A stretch of DNA of 64,000 nucleotides from SYLG01 sp965226945. Its GTDB lineage: Bacteria > Planctomycetota > Planctomycetia > Gemmatales > Gemmataceae. Made by a program: the position numbers and the translations under genes. This document shows positions 8,357 to 17,027 of this stretch, one piece after another. The notes beneath the pieces are model-generated. The model saw nothing but the letters and a program-made list of their open reading frames with translations. It had not been told where the DNA came from and did no database searches. Numbering within the stretch: position 1 is the stretch's first letter; each line of letters opens with the position of its first letter. Location: NCBI GenBank assembly GCA_965226945.1, contig OZ245717.1, forward strand, positions 7,130,001-7,194,000, in the 5' to 3' direction.

Positions 8357-9661
8357 ATGATGTCCCATTCGGCCCCTGTTTCCCACGCCCCGGCCGCGAT
8401 CACCCGAAGTGAGTGGGCTCTCATCTTTGTGCTGACGGCGATCCAGTTTACGCACATGGTCGATTTTGTAATCATCATGCCTCTTGGCAAGCGCTTGTGC
8501 GAAGAGCTGGCCATCAATACCGTCCAGTTTGGTTATATCGTCGCCGCCTATGCCTGGGCGGCGGGCATCGCCAGTTTGCTTGCCAGCTTTGTCCTCGACC
8601 GGCTGGATCGCAAAATCGTGTTGCTTGTTCTCTATGCTGGTTTTACGGCGAGTACATTTTGCTGCGGTCTGGCTGAAAATTACCAGCAAATGCTCCTGGC
8701 GCGCATTTTGGCGGGAATTTTCGGCGGTCTTTCGGCCGTGACGATCATGGCGGTGATCGGCGATATTTTTCCTCATGAGAAACGGGGCCGGGCCAGCGGT
8801 GCGGTCATGTCGGCTTTCGCCATTGCTTCCATTGCTGGTTTGCCAATTGGGCTGGCGCTTTGCGACAAGTATGGTCTTGGCTCGCCGTTCATTGCCCTGG
8901 CGGGGGCCAGCGCCCTGGTTTGGGTCGTTGCCCTCGTCCGCCTGCCGAACGTCAATGAGCACTTGCGCCATGCTCGGCCTCATCCGCTTCGAGAATTCGC
9001 CGAGGTCGTTCGCGTGCCCAATCATCTCTGGGCCTTTGCCTTCTCCTTCTTCCTGGTGCTTGGCACATTTACGGTCGGGTCATTTTGTGGACCGGTGTAT
9101 GCCTCGATGAACGGCTGGAGTGAAGGATCGCTGGCGATCGTGTACCTCTTTGCCGGGTTGCTCACGCTCTGCAGCATGAACGTGGTGGGCCGGTATGCCG
9201 ATCGCGTGCCGCGGTTGCCCCTTTTCCGGGCTCTGGCGTTTGGCGCCACGGTGATGGCCATCGTGGTGACCACCTTGCCGCCAGGCCCGCTCTGGATGGG
9301 GACGTTGGCGTTGAGCACATTCATGGGCATGGCGGCCGGTCGGATGGTGCCGGCCCAGGCGATGCTCCTTGGCGCGGCCCAGGCGAAATATCGCGGAGCC
9401 TTCATGAGCCTGAACACCGCGGTCCAGCATCTGGCAACGGGTCTGGCTCCGGTCATCGCGGGAACTTTGGTTGTCGAAGATGCCGAAGGCAAGCTAAGCG
9501 GTTTTCCCTTGGTTGGCCTGGTTGGCGCCGGGACGGCAATCGTCTCGCTCATCCTTGCCGGCCAGTTGAAGACGGCGCCTCATGTGACTCCCGTGCAGCC
9601 GGCTCTTAAAGAAGTAGAGATGGATGAGGAGGAAATTGAATCGGGACCCTTGGCGGTTTGA
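8357..9661 (+). CDS. MFS transporter
   Basis: 434 residues with about 12 membrane segments. The loop 2-3 motif (VLDRLDRKIVLL), the segment-4 'ARILAGIFGGLSAVTIMAVI' and the drug/arabinose-exporter type motif 'GDIFPHEKRGRASG' place it in the major facilitator superfamily, DHA1-like. N-terminal start region 'EWALIFVLTAIQFTHMVDFV' is typical. The tail is acidic (MDEEEIESG). Substrate unknown; family members of this type export drugs or sugars with proton antiport. The second ATG at 8360 is equally possible. Followed by a good terminator. Confidence 0.9.
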   Translation: MMSHSAPVSHAPAAITRSEWALIFVLTAIQFTHMVDFVIIMPLGKRLCEELAINTVQFGYIVAAYAWAAGIASLLASFVLDRLDRKIVLLVLYAGFTASTFCCGLAENYQQMLLARILAGIFGGLSAVTIMAVIGDIFPHEKRGRASGAVMSAFAIASIAGLPIGLALCDKYGLGSPFIALAGASALVWVVALVRLPNVNEHLRHARPHPLREFAEVVRVPNHLWAFAFSFFLVLGTFTVGSFCGPVYASMNGWSEGSLAIVYLFAGLLTLCSMNVVGRYADRVPRLPLFRALAFGATVMAIVVTTLPPGPLWMGTLALSTFMGMAAGRMVPAQAMLLGAAQAKYRGAFMSLNTAVQHLATGLAPVIAGTLVVEDAEGKLSGFPLVGLVGAGTAIVSLILAGQLKTAPHVTPVQPALKEVEMDEEEIESGPLAV

Positions 9662-9705
9662 GGCTTCTTTAAAGAGCGGCAATCGCCAAATCGTGGAAAT
9701 TGTTT

Positions 9706-9740
9706 GGGCGTGGCGCCGTGAAGGAGTCACGCCCTTTTTT
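9706..9740 (+). terminator. rho-independent terminator after MFS gene
   Basis: Stem GGGCGTG (9706-9712) / CACGCCC (9728-9734) immediately followed by TTTTTT. It lies 45 bases after the transporter stop codon. Confidence 0.8.
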
Positions 9741-9875
9741 GATGATCGTACCGTGAAATTCCAAAATTGGGCAGTGGTCGACACAAGGACGTCGGTTGAA
9801 TTCAGTGAGTTGAGCGCTAGGAAAATCCCCGGCTGATCGCGAATTGGGAACTCACTTCTGCCACGCGGGGATCGA

Positions 9876-10208
9876 ATGATGGCAACCTATCGGCATCACG
9901 GCCTGGTCCAAAAAAGAAATACGTTAAACCCGGGAGAGTATTTTCTTTTTGTGGTTTTCACCGCAGAAGAGCCGACGGTTCAAAAAATCCGCTGGAAACT
10001 CAGGCTGTCCACCGGCGAAACGGGGACATTGCCCGATCAATGGGAGGACACTCACATCATTTCGGTCGGCAACAAGAAAATTCACTGGGTCAAGGTCCAT
10101 TCGGCCTACATGGACCGCATCACCCCGGCCCCGGAAATCGGCGATCTGATCGTCACCATATTCCCCGATCCCAATCCTAAATCGGTCCCGGTCGTGATCA
10201 TTGACTAA
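9876..10208 (+). CDS. small hypothetical protein
   Basis: 110 residues, not recognised. The sequence is soluble and beta-rich (YFLFVVFTAEEPTVQKIRW... DLIVTIFPDPNPKSVPVVIID), without signal peptide or membrane segment. GGGGATCGA precedes the ATG. It is convergent with the large kinase gene 45 bases away. Codon use matches neighbours; function unknown. Confidence 0.55.
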   Translation: MMATYRHHGLVQKRNTLNPGEYFLFVVFTAEEPTVQKIRWKLRLSTGETGTLPDQWEDTHIISVGNKKIHWVKVHSAYMDRITPAPEIGDLIVTIFPDPNPKSVPVVIID

Positions 10209-10253
10209 GACATCAAGCTGGGTTCAAGCGGCAGAAAGGGAGCGTGGTCAAAA

Positions 10254-12920
10254 CTATTTCTCCTCCATTTTCTTGATGAATTCAATGTGCTTGGTTTTTA
10301 TAGATATAATAGAAGGGTATTTTTTTAATAAATTTTCGGCGATTGCTTTGGACTGCAGAAAATCTCTTGCAGATTGCTCCAATTTTTTGGAGTGGAGGTA
10401 GTAGTTGCCACGGACGGCCAGAGCAACTGAATGCAATAGCTCCAGCCGGGGAATCTTTGGATATGCCTCGGCGAGTAGTTGAATTTGCTGGACGAGGGCG
10501 TTCAGAGAAGCTTCAATTTTATCGAGGCCTTTTCCTGATTTCAATAAAGAATAGTTTTGCTCGAGTTTGCAATTAATGTGATTCTGGAGGATGTCTAACT
10601 TGGAAATTTCATTAATGATATTTTGATCATGTTTTTTTAGTTCATCTATTAAGGGCAGCAGTGTTTTTTGCGCCTCTTCGAGACGCGCGTTGCATTCCTC
10701 AAGCTGATTTTGCTCGCGCGCAAACATTCCCAACAATACCAGGCTTCGCTGTCGCATGATCGTGTCGTAGCCGCTGAGTTTCCCTGAAGTTCTCAAGGAT
10801 TCTACGGCATCGAGTGCATTCCTGGCTTCAACTGCCCCTTGTTCGAAACGATGTTGATCGTGGCTAATTGCGGCAAGCGACAGAAAAATAATACCCTCGA
10901 TCCGAATTTCGGCCACATCGCGCAATTTGCTTCGGATCGTTTTTTGCAATGCCGTTAGCGCTTTTTCGGTGACTTTGCGAGCTTCGTCCCATTGACCCAA
11001 GGCGGAGTAGAGCTGGCCGTAGTCGACATAAAGGAATGCTAACCTAAAGTGTACCTGATCGTCTTGAGGGTATTTTTGAGCCAAATCCTGGTAGATTCTA
11101 ATGGCGCTTCGGTAGAACGTCTCAGCTTCTTCCACTTCGTAATCAAATCGGTGCAAATTGCCGGCAAACCGAAATACATAAGCAGCCATACGCATCGTTG
11201 ATTCGTCAGGGGAAAAATCGGCCAGGATCTCCTGGTAGGCCTTCGCGGAATGGGTCAGGATTTTTTTTCGCTCCGCGTTAAAGTTGGCGTCGCTTGCGAT
11301 ATAGGGTTCAAATGCTTGAACGATCTGAAAACCATTATCGGCAATGAGGCGAACCCGGTTGGCATACCGCTGCGTTCGTTGCTGTTCCCGCAAGATAAGG
11401 ATTCCACCTACCAAAAGACTGACAATCAAAAGCGTAGAGCCCACCGCTACCGGCTTGCGATTTCGCCGAAGCCACCTTCCCCCCATTTCACTGATCCCTT
11501 GCGTGTGCGCCCGCACCGGTTCATCGATGAGCCAGCGGCGCACATCGCCGGCCAGTTCTCGAGCGGAGCCGTAACGCTGCTTGGGGTCAGCCTGCATCGC
11601 TTTTTTGACGATCGATTCGAGTGGGCGCGGAATGTCCGGCCGAATCGTCCGGGGAAGCGGAAATTCCGCAAGGCGGATCCGGTCGAAATATTGGGTCCGA
11701 GTTTCCTTTTCCTTGGTGTTAGGCAGGTACGGAGCCTTGCCGCAAAGCAGGTGATAGAGAGTCGCTCCCAGACCAAAAACATCGCTGGCGAAACTGATCT
11801 GATCGATTTCCTTGGTTTCGCTGGCGCGCAACTGTTCCGGCGGCATGTATTGCAGGGTACCTCCCACGGTTTCGCGGCTGCCCCCCTGTTTTTCGTGCAG
11901 GCCGCTTGCCGCCGTTTTTGAAGGCTGGAACGTACTTTGAGATTCCTTGCGAAACTCTTCGGTCGGAAGGTCGTGGTCGGCTGCAAGGCCGGGCGCCTTG
12001 ACGATGACAAGTCCCCAGTCGATGACCAGGGTTTCGCCGTATGGCCCAAGCATGATGTTGTCGGGCTTGAGATCGCAGTGAATCACCCCGTGATGATGCG
12101 CGAATTCCACCGTCAGGCAGGCGGCCTGAAAAGTCTGCAGTAGCTCTACCAATTTCTCCTTGCGGCTCTCCCGATCCTGGTGGGGCAGGGCGTGATATTC
12201 GCGGATCGCCTCGGTCAGTTTTTTTCCTTTGAAATACCGCATCGCGTAAAAATCGCGCGAAAATGGATCCTTGCCCAGGCTATAGACCGGAGGGATGTTC
12301 GGATGTTCCAGGTGGCCCGTCACCTCTCCTTCGAGGTGAAACAAACCCCGGCTCAAGGGATCGTTCGCTCGAAAGCGCTTGATGAATTTCATCACCACAT
12401 AACGGTTCAGTTCCTTATCCCTGGCAATCCAAAGCTCCCCCATCCCGCCTTGTGATGGTAAATAATCGATCGGTTCAAACCGGTCCGAAAGGTGTTCTTC
12501 GGCGCCTGCTGAGGAGGATTTTTCGCCTTTGGTCTCTTTTTGAGGTATCTTGCGCGAGAAGTCGGCGGCCGTGGTTTTTTCCTTTCTTGCCCGGCTCAGG
12601 GACTGGTCCAGATCGGAATCCAACAGAATATGCAACTGCGACGAAAGGTCGTCCAGAGACTCCATCGAACCCAAGGCCTCGCCAGAGTTCTTCTCCTGTG
12701 CAAGTTTTTCCTCAACCGCCAATTCCAGTTCCTGCCTTTGCGCCTCGGTCAGCACCTTCCGTTCGAGGAGAATGTCGCCAAGGGTTCTGGTTTTATCGCA
12801 GATCCAAAGCGTGAACGCGTGGTTGATCTCATGCTGCCGTAGTGCCCCTCGTTCGAGCGCGACCGCCGCGAACACCAGATTGCGCTCGGAAATCCTTTGC
12901 GGCGATTCGAGTTTGGACAT
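10254..12920 (-). CDS. membrane Ser/Thr protein kinase with TPR-like C-terminal domain
   Basis: 888 residues. Residues 1-130: a planctomycete-type N-terminal module (ALRQHEINHAFTLWICDKT, 'LGDILLERKVLTEAQRQELE'). Kinase domain about 150-460: glycine loop 'LPSQGGMGELWIARD', lysine in VVMKFIKRF, catalytic loop HCDLKPDN near 278-285, metal-binding 'VIDWGL' (DWG for DFG), 'GTLQYMPPEQ', 'DVFGLGATLYHLLCG'. One membrane helix near 490-510 (VGSTLLIVSLLVGGILIL), then ~370 residues of TPR-like helices outside. The HRD arginine is cysteine here, so it is a non-RD kinase. It should phosphorylate proteins in the cytoplasm in response to an external or protein-protein signal; substrate unknown. The 3' third is visibly more AT-rich than the kinase part. 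Confidence 0.93.
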   Translation of the reverse strand: MSKLESPQRISERNLVFAAVALERGALRQHEINHAFTLWICDKTRTLGDILLERKVLTEAQRQELELAVEEKLAQEKNSGEALGSMESLDDLSSQLHILLDSDLDQSLSRARKEKTTAADFSRKIPQKETKGEKSSSAGAEEHLSDRFEPIDYLPSQGGMGELWIARDKELNRYVVMKFIKRFRANDPLSRGLFHLEGEVTGHLEHPNIPPVYSLGKDPFSRDFYAMRYFKGKKLTEAIREYHALPHQDRESRKEKLVELLQTFQAACLTVEFAHHHGVIHCDLKPDNIMLGPYGETLVIDWGLVIVKAPGLAADHDLPTEEFRKESQSTFQPSKTAASGLHEKQGGSRETVGGTLQYMPPEQLRASETKEIDQISFASDVFGLGATLYHLLCGKAPYLPNTKEKETRTQYFDRIRLAEFPLPRTIRPDIPRPLESIVKKAMQADPKQRYGSARELAGDVRRWLIDEPVRAHTQGISEMGGRWLRRNRKPVAVGSTLLIVSLLVGGILILREQQRTQRYANRVRLIADNGFQIVQAFEPYIASDANFNAERKKILTHSAKAYQEILADFSPDESTMRMAAYVFRFAGNLHRFDYEVEEAETFYRSAIRIYQDLAQKYPQDDQVHFRLAFLYVDYGQLYSALGQWDEARKVTEKALTALQKTIRSKLRDVAEIRIEGIIFLSLAAISHDQHRFEQGAVEARNALDAVESLRTSGKLSGYDTIMRQRSLVLLGMFAREQNQLEECNARLEEAQKTLLPLIDELKKHDQNIINEISKLDILQNHINCKLEQNYSLLKSGKGLDKIEASLNALVQQIQLLAEAYPKIPRLELLHSVALAVRGNYYLHSKKLEQSARDFLQSKAIAENLLKKYPSIISIKTKHIEFIKKMEEK

Positions 12921-13229
12921 GGGACTTGATCCATGGTGCCGGCCGATTTTTCGTTTGCTTCGTCTGCTTCGGTTGCTTTATGAGGGAGTGCCCTTTTTCC
13001 CATGACGGCGGGTTCTAACTCTTTGCGATGCAGCCGTTTAACGGGTGGCGACGATTGCTCTCCCAGACTCTCACAGCAATAGTAAACGGCTCTCAGCTCT
13101 TTTTTTTCCGTCGACCGTAACAAAAATCGGAACGCCTGTCACAAACTGGCGGGCTCAGCCGTCCTTGATGCAGAACCGCGCAATGATCTGGACCAAGATT
13201 GTCTGCGTAACCACAGGAGAGATGACATC
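12921..13229. other. divergent promoter region
   Basis: Separates the kinase gene (minus) from the cupin gene (plus). It must hold both promoters. I found no convincing operator or small gene; a good ribosome site (AGGAGAG) lies just before the cupin ATG. Confidence 0.4.
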
Positions 13230-13679
13230 ATGATTCGAAACAGCCTCGTCCTCATCTTTGGCATCGCGCTCGGTATCGGCGCCATGTCCGCCTCGGGCCG
13301 GCATGAAGCCGCCTCTGGCCGCCACAAGGACGGGGAGTCGGTGAAACTCATCGCCGCTCAGGACATCAAGGAGAAGATCGACGGCAAGGACGCCAAGGTC
13401 ACTGTGGTCGAAGTGACGCTCAAGCCGGGCGAAGAAGGTGCGGCGCACCGGCATCCCGGGCCGGGATTCGTCTATGTCCTCGAAGGGGAGTATGAACTTG
13501 GCGTCGACGATCAGCCGACCAGAAGGTTCAAGGCGGGAGAGGTTTTCTACGAACCGACCCTGTGTCTGCATCGCGTATCGAAGAACCCCGACCTCAAGAC
13601 CAAGACCCGCCTGATTGCTTTCGTCGTCCACCCCCGTGATGCGAAGGAGATCGTTCTTCCCGCGCACGCCAAGCCGTAA
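13230..13679 (+). CDS. secreted cupin-domain protein
   Basis: 149 residues. An N-terminal export segment (MIRNSLVLIFGIALGIGA) precedes a single cupin barrel. Metal-site motif 1 reads 'PGEEGAAHRHPGPGFVYVLE' and motif 2 'FYEPTLCLHRVSKNP', so the two His and the Glu-equivalent positions are largely kept. AGGAGAG sits upstream of the ATG. It is directly followed by the SigJ-type sigma factor gene, a pairing in which small cupin proteins are common. Probably a small periplasmic metal-cupin; reaction unknown. Confidence 0.8.
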   Translation: MIRNSLVLIFGIALGIGAMSASGRHEAASGRHKDGESVKLIAAQDIKEKIDGKDAKVTVVEVTLKPGEEGAAHRHPGPGFVYVLEGEYELGVDDQPTRRFKAGEVFYEPTLCLHRVSKNPDLKTKTRLIAFVVHPRDAKEIVLPAHAKP

Positions 13680-13770
13680 CGATCTCATGATGAGCGAGCA
13701 AGGGATGTCAGAACCCGCGGGGTCCGCCATAATGAACCGTGAGGAACGGGTTGCTTGTGGAGCAGTCCCC

Positions 13771-14619
13771 ATGAACGCCGACCTGAGTTATTTGCGGCCG
13801 CGCATGATGTCGGTCGCCTACCGTATGCTCGGCAGCATCGCCGATGCGGAAGACGCGGTGCAAGACGCTTTTCTGCGCCTGCATGCCGCGGATCAGGTGA
13901 CCTCTCCCGAGGGCTTCCTGGTCAGAGCCACGACCCGCCGCTGCATCGATCAATTACGTAGCGACAAGCGCCGCAAGGAATATATCGGACCCTGGGTTCC
14001 CGAACCGATCGACACGAAAAACGGGGGAAGCAACGCCGATTTGGCGCAGTCATTGTCCCAGGCGTTTCTGCTCATGCTTGAGCGCCTCGCACCCGAGGAG
14101 CGCGCCGCGTTTCTCTTACGCATCGTCTTCGACTACGAATACGCCGAGATCGCCGAGGTGCTTGGCAAATCGCAAGCCGCCGTTCGTCAAATGGTCAGCC
14201 GCGCGCGTGAGCGTGTGCGCCTGGACCGCCCCCGATTTCAGGCGGCGCCCCAGGAGGCCGATGGTTTGGCCGAGCGCTTCGTGCATGCCTGCCGTGCTGG
14301 TGATGTGAAGCGGGTCGAGGAAATGCTCACCGAAGAAGTGGAAGTCCATTCCGATGGCGGCGGACGAGTTTCCGCCGCCCGATTGATCGTTCGCGGCCGC
14401 AATAAGGCGGCCCGATTCCTTGCCGCGGTATTTAGCAAGAGACGCAAGGATTGCGTTTTGCACAAGGCGACCGTCAATGGCGAACCTGGCGTGGTCTTCA
14501 CCATCGATGGTGCGGTGATCCAGGTGGCCTCGTTGTCGATCGAGAATGGCGTTCGGGCCATCTACATGACCTCGAACCCGGACAAACTCTCCCGCTGGTC
14601 ACTGGCCACGGTCGAGTGA
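13771..14619 (+). CDS. sigJ: SigJ-type ECF RNA polymerase sigma factor with SnoaL-like tail
   Basis: 282 residues from ATG 13771, chosen for GGAG eight bases upstream and because the family begins a few residues before 'LRPRMMSVAYRMLGSIADAE'. Region 2: 'DAEDAVQDAFLRLH' and 'FLVRATTRRCIDQLRS'. Region 4: 'LAPEERAAFLLRIVFDYEYA' then HTH 'EIAEVLGKSQAAVRQMVSRA'. Residues ~165-280 form the NTF2/SnoaL-like extension typical of SigJ (ECF41-like) factors, which modulates activity in place of an anti-sigma factor. Lies between a cupin and an NmrA-like reductase. A frame from 13687 would add 28 residues without a ribosome site. Confidence 0.9.
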   Translation: MNADLSYLRPRMMSVAYRMLGSIADAEDAVQDAFLRLHAADQVTSPEGFLVRATTRRCIDQLRSDKRRKEYIGPWVPEPIDTKNGGSNADLAQSLSQAFLLMLERLAPEERAAFLLRIVFDYEYAEIAEVLGKSQAAVRQMVSRARERVRLDRPRFQAAPQEADGLAERFVHACRAGDVKRVEEMLTEEVEVHSDGGGRVSAARLIVRGRNKAARFLAAVFSKRRKDCVLHKATVNGEPGVVFTIDGAVIQVASLSIENGVRAIYMTSNPDKLSRWSLATVE

Positions 14620-14759
14620 CCCTGGCGCCAGAGGGTTCTCAATACTGTTCTCAATGACGGTAAAAGCTGTCAATTTTGTGGTTTTTGAATATTGGCTGAT
14701 TATCGTGCCTTGTTTGATTCGTTGTGGTTTCAATCATTTTCATATTAAGGAAAAAAATC

Positions 14760-15527
14760 ATGAAGATTGTCGTGATTGGCGGATCCGGGCTGATTGGCAA
14801 GAAACTGGTGCAAAACCTTCGTCAATCGGGTCAGGACGTGGTGGCGGCGTCTCCTTCATCGGGCGTCAACTGTATGACGGGGCAGGGGCTCGCCGAAGCC
14901 TTGAAAGGGGCCGAAGTGGTGGTCGATGTGGCCAACTCCCCCTCGTTTGAGGACAAGGCGGTGATGGAGTTTTTTGAAACTTCAGGCCGCAATCTGATCG
15001 CCGCGGAGAAGGCGGCGGGAGTGAAACATCATGTGGCCCTTTCGGTTGTCGGTACCGACCGGTTGCTCGAAAGCGGCTACTTCCGTGCGAAGATGGTGCA
15101 AGAGAACATGATCAAGGCATCGGCCATTCCTTACACGATCGTGCGCGCCACGCAGTTCTTCGAGTTCGTGGGCGCGATCGCGCAGTCGGCCACGAAGGAG
15201 GAGACGGTGTGCTTGCCGCCGGCGCTCATGCAGCCGATCGTGTCGGACGATGTCGCGGCCGCCCTGGCTCAAGTGGCCACGGGCAAACCGCGGAACTGCA
15301 CCGTCGATCTGGCGGGGCCGGAGCCGATCCGCATGGATGACCTCGTGCGGCAATTTTTGAAGGCGAACAAGGATCTGCGCAAGGTGACCACCGATGCCGG
15401 CGCGTCTTACTTTGGCGTCAAGGTGAACGATCAAAGTCTGGTGCCCTTAAAAGAATCGATGTTGGGCTCGACGCGCTATGGCGAATGGCTTGGCAAATCG
15501 GCCTCGCCACAGCCCGCTCACAAGTAA
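14760..15527 (+). CDS. NmrA-like/SDR NAD(P)-binding protein
   Basis: 255 residues starting at ATG 14760 (MKIVVIGGSGLIGKKLVQNL), an atypical short-chain reductase with the GxxGxxG dinucleotide loop. 'VKHHVALSVVGTDRLLESGYF' and 'YTIVRATQFFEFVGAI' are characteristic of NmrA-like / 'NAD-dependent epimerase' members. AAGGAAAAAAATC precedes the start. Next to the SigJ gene, a common target arrangement of ECF41-type sigma factors, so it is a likely regulon member (known family habit plus inference). Reaction and substrate unknown. Confidence 0.85.
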   Translation: MKIVVIGGSGLIGKKLVQNLRQSGQDVVAASPSSGVNCMTGQGLAEALKGAEVVVDVANSPSFEDKAVMEFFETSGRNLIAAEKAAGVKHHVALSVVGTDRLLESGYFRAKMVQENMIKASAIPYTIVRATQFFEFVGAIAQSATKEETVCLPPALMQPIVSDDVAAALAQVATGKPRNCTVDLAGPEPIRMDDLVRQFLKANKDLRKVTTDAGASYFGVKVNDQSLVPLKESMLGSTRYGEWLGKSASPQPAHK

Positions 15528-15587
15528 CCAGAGCCATTCTCTTTGAGCTCGAGTCGGACCGAGTGATACGAACGAACTTCCACGTCT

Positions 15588-15627
15588 AACCCTTTGGTAT
15601 TGCAGCCAAAGGGTTGGCTCCTTTTTT
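15588..15627 (+). terminator. rho-independent terminator after NmrA-like gene
   Basis: Perfect 10-bp stem AACCCTTTGG (15588-15597) / CCAAAGGGTT (15606-15615) with an 8-base loop, followed by GGCTCC and a run of six T at 15622-15627. Ends the sigma factor-reductase transcript 60 bases past the stop. Confidence 0.85.
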
Positions 15628-15789
15628 GGGTGTCTTTTGATTCCTTGACTGTCAACCTTGCCGTAATGCAACCCTGTTGCCTGGCCTCGATGGTTGCTCA
15701 ATCGCAAACGGCAAACCTAGAAACGGCGACGAGATTGACCAAGTCAATAGAAATCCCCTCGATTTCTCTCAAAGAAGGACGCCTCTCTC

Positions 15790-16980
15790 ATGCAAAGCCA
15801 GCTTCAGCAGGCTCGCCGGATTGGTCTTGGACGAGTGATTTTGGCCGCGCTTGCCTTGATCTCATGTTTCATGAGCCCTGTAGCGTCGGCCGGCGAAGCT
15901 CCTGCCAGTCCCGAGATTGCCGCGGCACTGAAGCCCTATTTCGATCAGTACAAACTGGCCGGGGTCATCGCCATGGTGGCGGACAAGACCGGCAAGGTGC
16001 ATTTCAAAAATCTGCAGGGTTATGCCGACATCGAATCGAAGAAACCGATCAGCGAAGATAATGTTTTCTGGGTCGCCTCGATGACCAAGATGTTCGCCGG
16101 TGCTTCAATCATGATGCTTGTCGACGAAGGCAAGGTGAGTCTCGACGACCCGGTCACCAAGTTCATACCTGAACTGAAGAAGTGGATGGTGGTTGTTGAG
16201 AAAGACGCCTCGCACCTGCTCCTCAAGCCGCCTGCTACTCCCGTGACGATTCGCCATTTGCTCGGCCACACCAGCGGGCTGACGGGCAGTTCCGAATTGC
16301 AGCAGGCTACCGGGTCGGACAGCACCTCGCTCAAGGCGCGCTCACTGAGTTCCGTAACGGGTCCGTTGCAGTGGCAACCGGGTGAAAAATATGCCTACGG
16401 CAACCAGGGGATGAACATTGCAGCGCGCGTTGTCGAGATCGTCAGCGGCCTGCCTTATGAAACGTTCCTGCAAAAGCGATTTTTCACCCCCCTGGGAATG
16501 ACGGAAACGACCTTCTGGCCCACCGAGACGCAAGTGTCGCGATTGGCCGGGGCCTACGGACCCAACAAGGAGAAGACCGGTTACGCGCGCGGGGGCGTTG
16601 GCTTCCTGACCAAACCGCTCAGCGACCGGACGCGCCGTTTTCCCGAAGCCGGCGGCGGACTCTTTTCAACGACTCACGACATTTTCCGCTACGGCCTCCT
16701 TCTTGCCAACGATGGCGAGCTGGAAGGCAAACGGTACCTTTCCCCCAAGGCGATGCAGGAGCTTCGCAAAGAGCAAACCGGGAAAACCCGCGTCAACTAC
16801 AGCCTGGGCTACCATCTGCGCAATGGCATGTTCGGCCACGACGGCGCTTATGGCACCGACCTGTCGGTGCATCCGCAAACCGGGATGGTCGCCATATTCA
16901 TGGTGCAATGCACCAGCGGCGATCAATGGGCGGCTCGCGATTTGTTTCTGAAAACCGCGACGCAGATTTATCCGAAATAA
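15790..16980 (+). CDS. serine hydrolase, class C beta-lactamase/PBP4* family
   Basis: 396 residues. Signal peptide over residues 1-36 (ending MSPVASAGEAP). The active site SxxK is 'VASMTKMFAG' near residue 98; the YxN element is 'YAYGNQGMN' near 202; the third motif 'FGHDGAYGTDL' near 350 replaces KTG as in esterase-like members. 'TIRHLLGHTSGLTG' is the usual 'LLxHTSGL' block. Acts outside the cytoplasm on an ester, amide or peptidoglycan-like substrate; true beta-lactamase activity is not implied. Separated from the SigJ cluster by a terminator, so transcribed on its own. Confidence 0.9.
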   Translation: MQSQLQQARRIGLGRVILAALALISCFMSPVASAGEAPASPEIAAALKPYFDQYKLAGVIAMVADKTGKVHFKNLQGYADIESKKPISEDNVFWVASMTKMFAGASIMMLVDEGKVSLDDPVTKFIPELKKWMVVVEKDASHLLLKPPATPVTIRHLLGHTSGLTGSSELQQATGSDSTSLKARSLSSVTGPLQWQPGEKYAYGNQGMNIAARVVEIVSGLPYETFLQKRFFTPLGMTETTFWPTETQVSRLAGAYGPNKEKTGYARGGVGFLTKPLSDRTRRFPEAGGGLFSTTHDIFRYGLLLANDGELEGKRYLSPKAMQELRKEQTGKTRVNYSLGYHLRNGMFGHDGAYGTDLSVHPQTGMVAIFMVQCTSGDQWAARDLFLKTATQIYPK

Positions 16981-16998
16981 AGCCCATTCGGATCTTTT
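16970..16998. terminator. short hairpin between convergent genes
   Basis: ATCCGAA (16970-16976) / TTCGGAT (16987-16993) followed by CTTTTG, overlapping the stop codon of the serine hydrolase and reaching toward the 3' end of the SRPBCC gene. Short stem and T run, so only moderately convincing. Confidence 0.5.
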
Positions 16999-17027
16999 GC
17001 AGGTTGATCTGCTTTATGCAGCCACGA

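Noticed and set aside
8189..9025. 278-codon open frame on the minus strand
   Set aside because: Antisense to the MFS transporter; basic, low-complexity translation without domains.
15790..16980. true class C beta-lactamase
   Set aside because: The third motif is HDG-like rather than KTG and the protein has the esterase/PBP4*-like pattern, so resistance function is not claimed.
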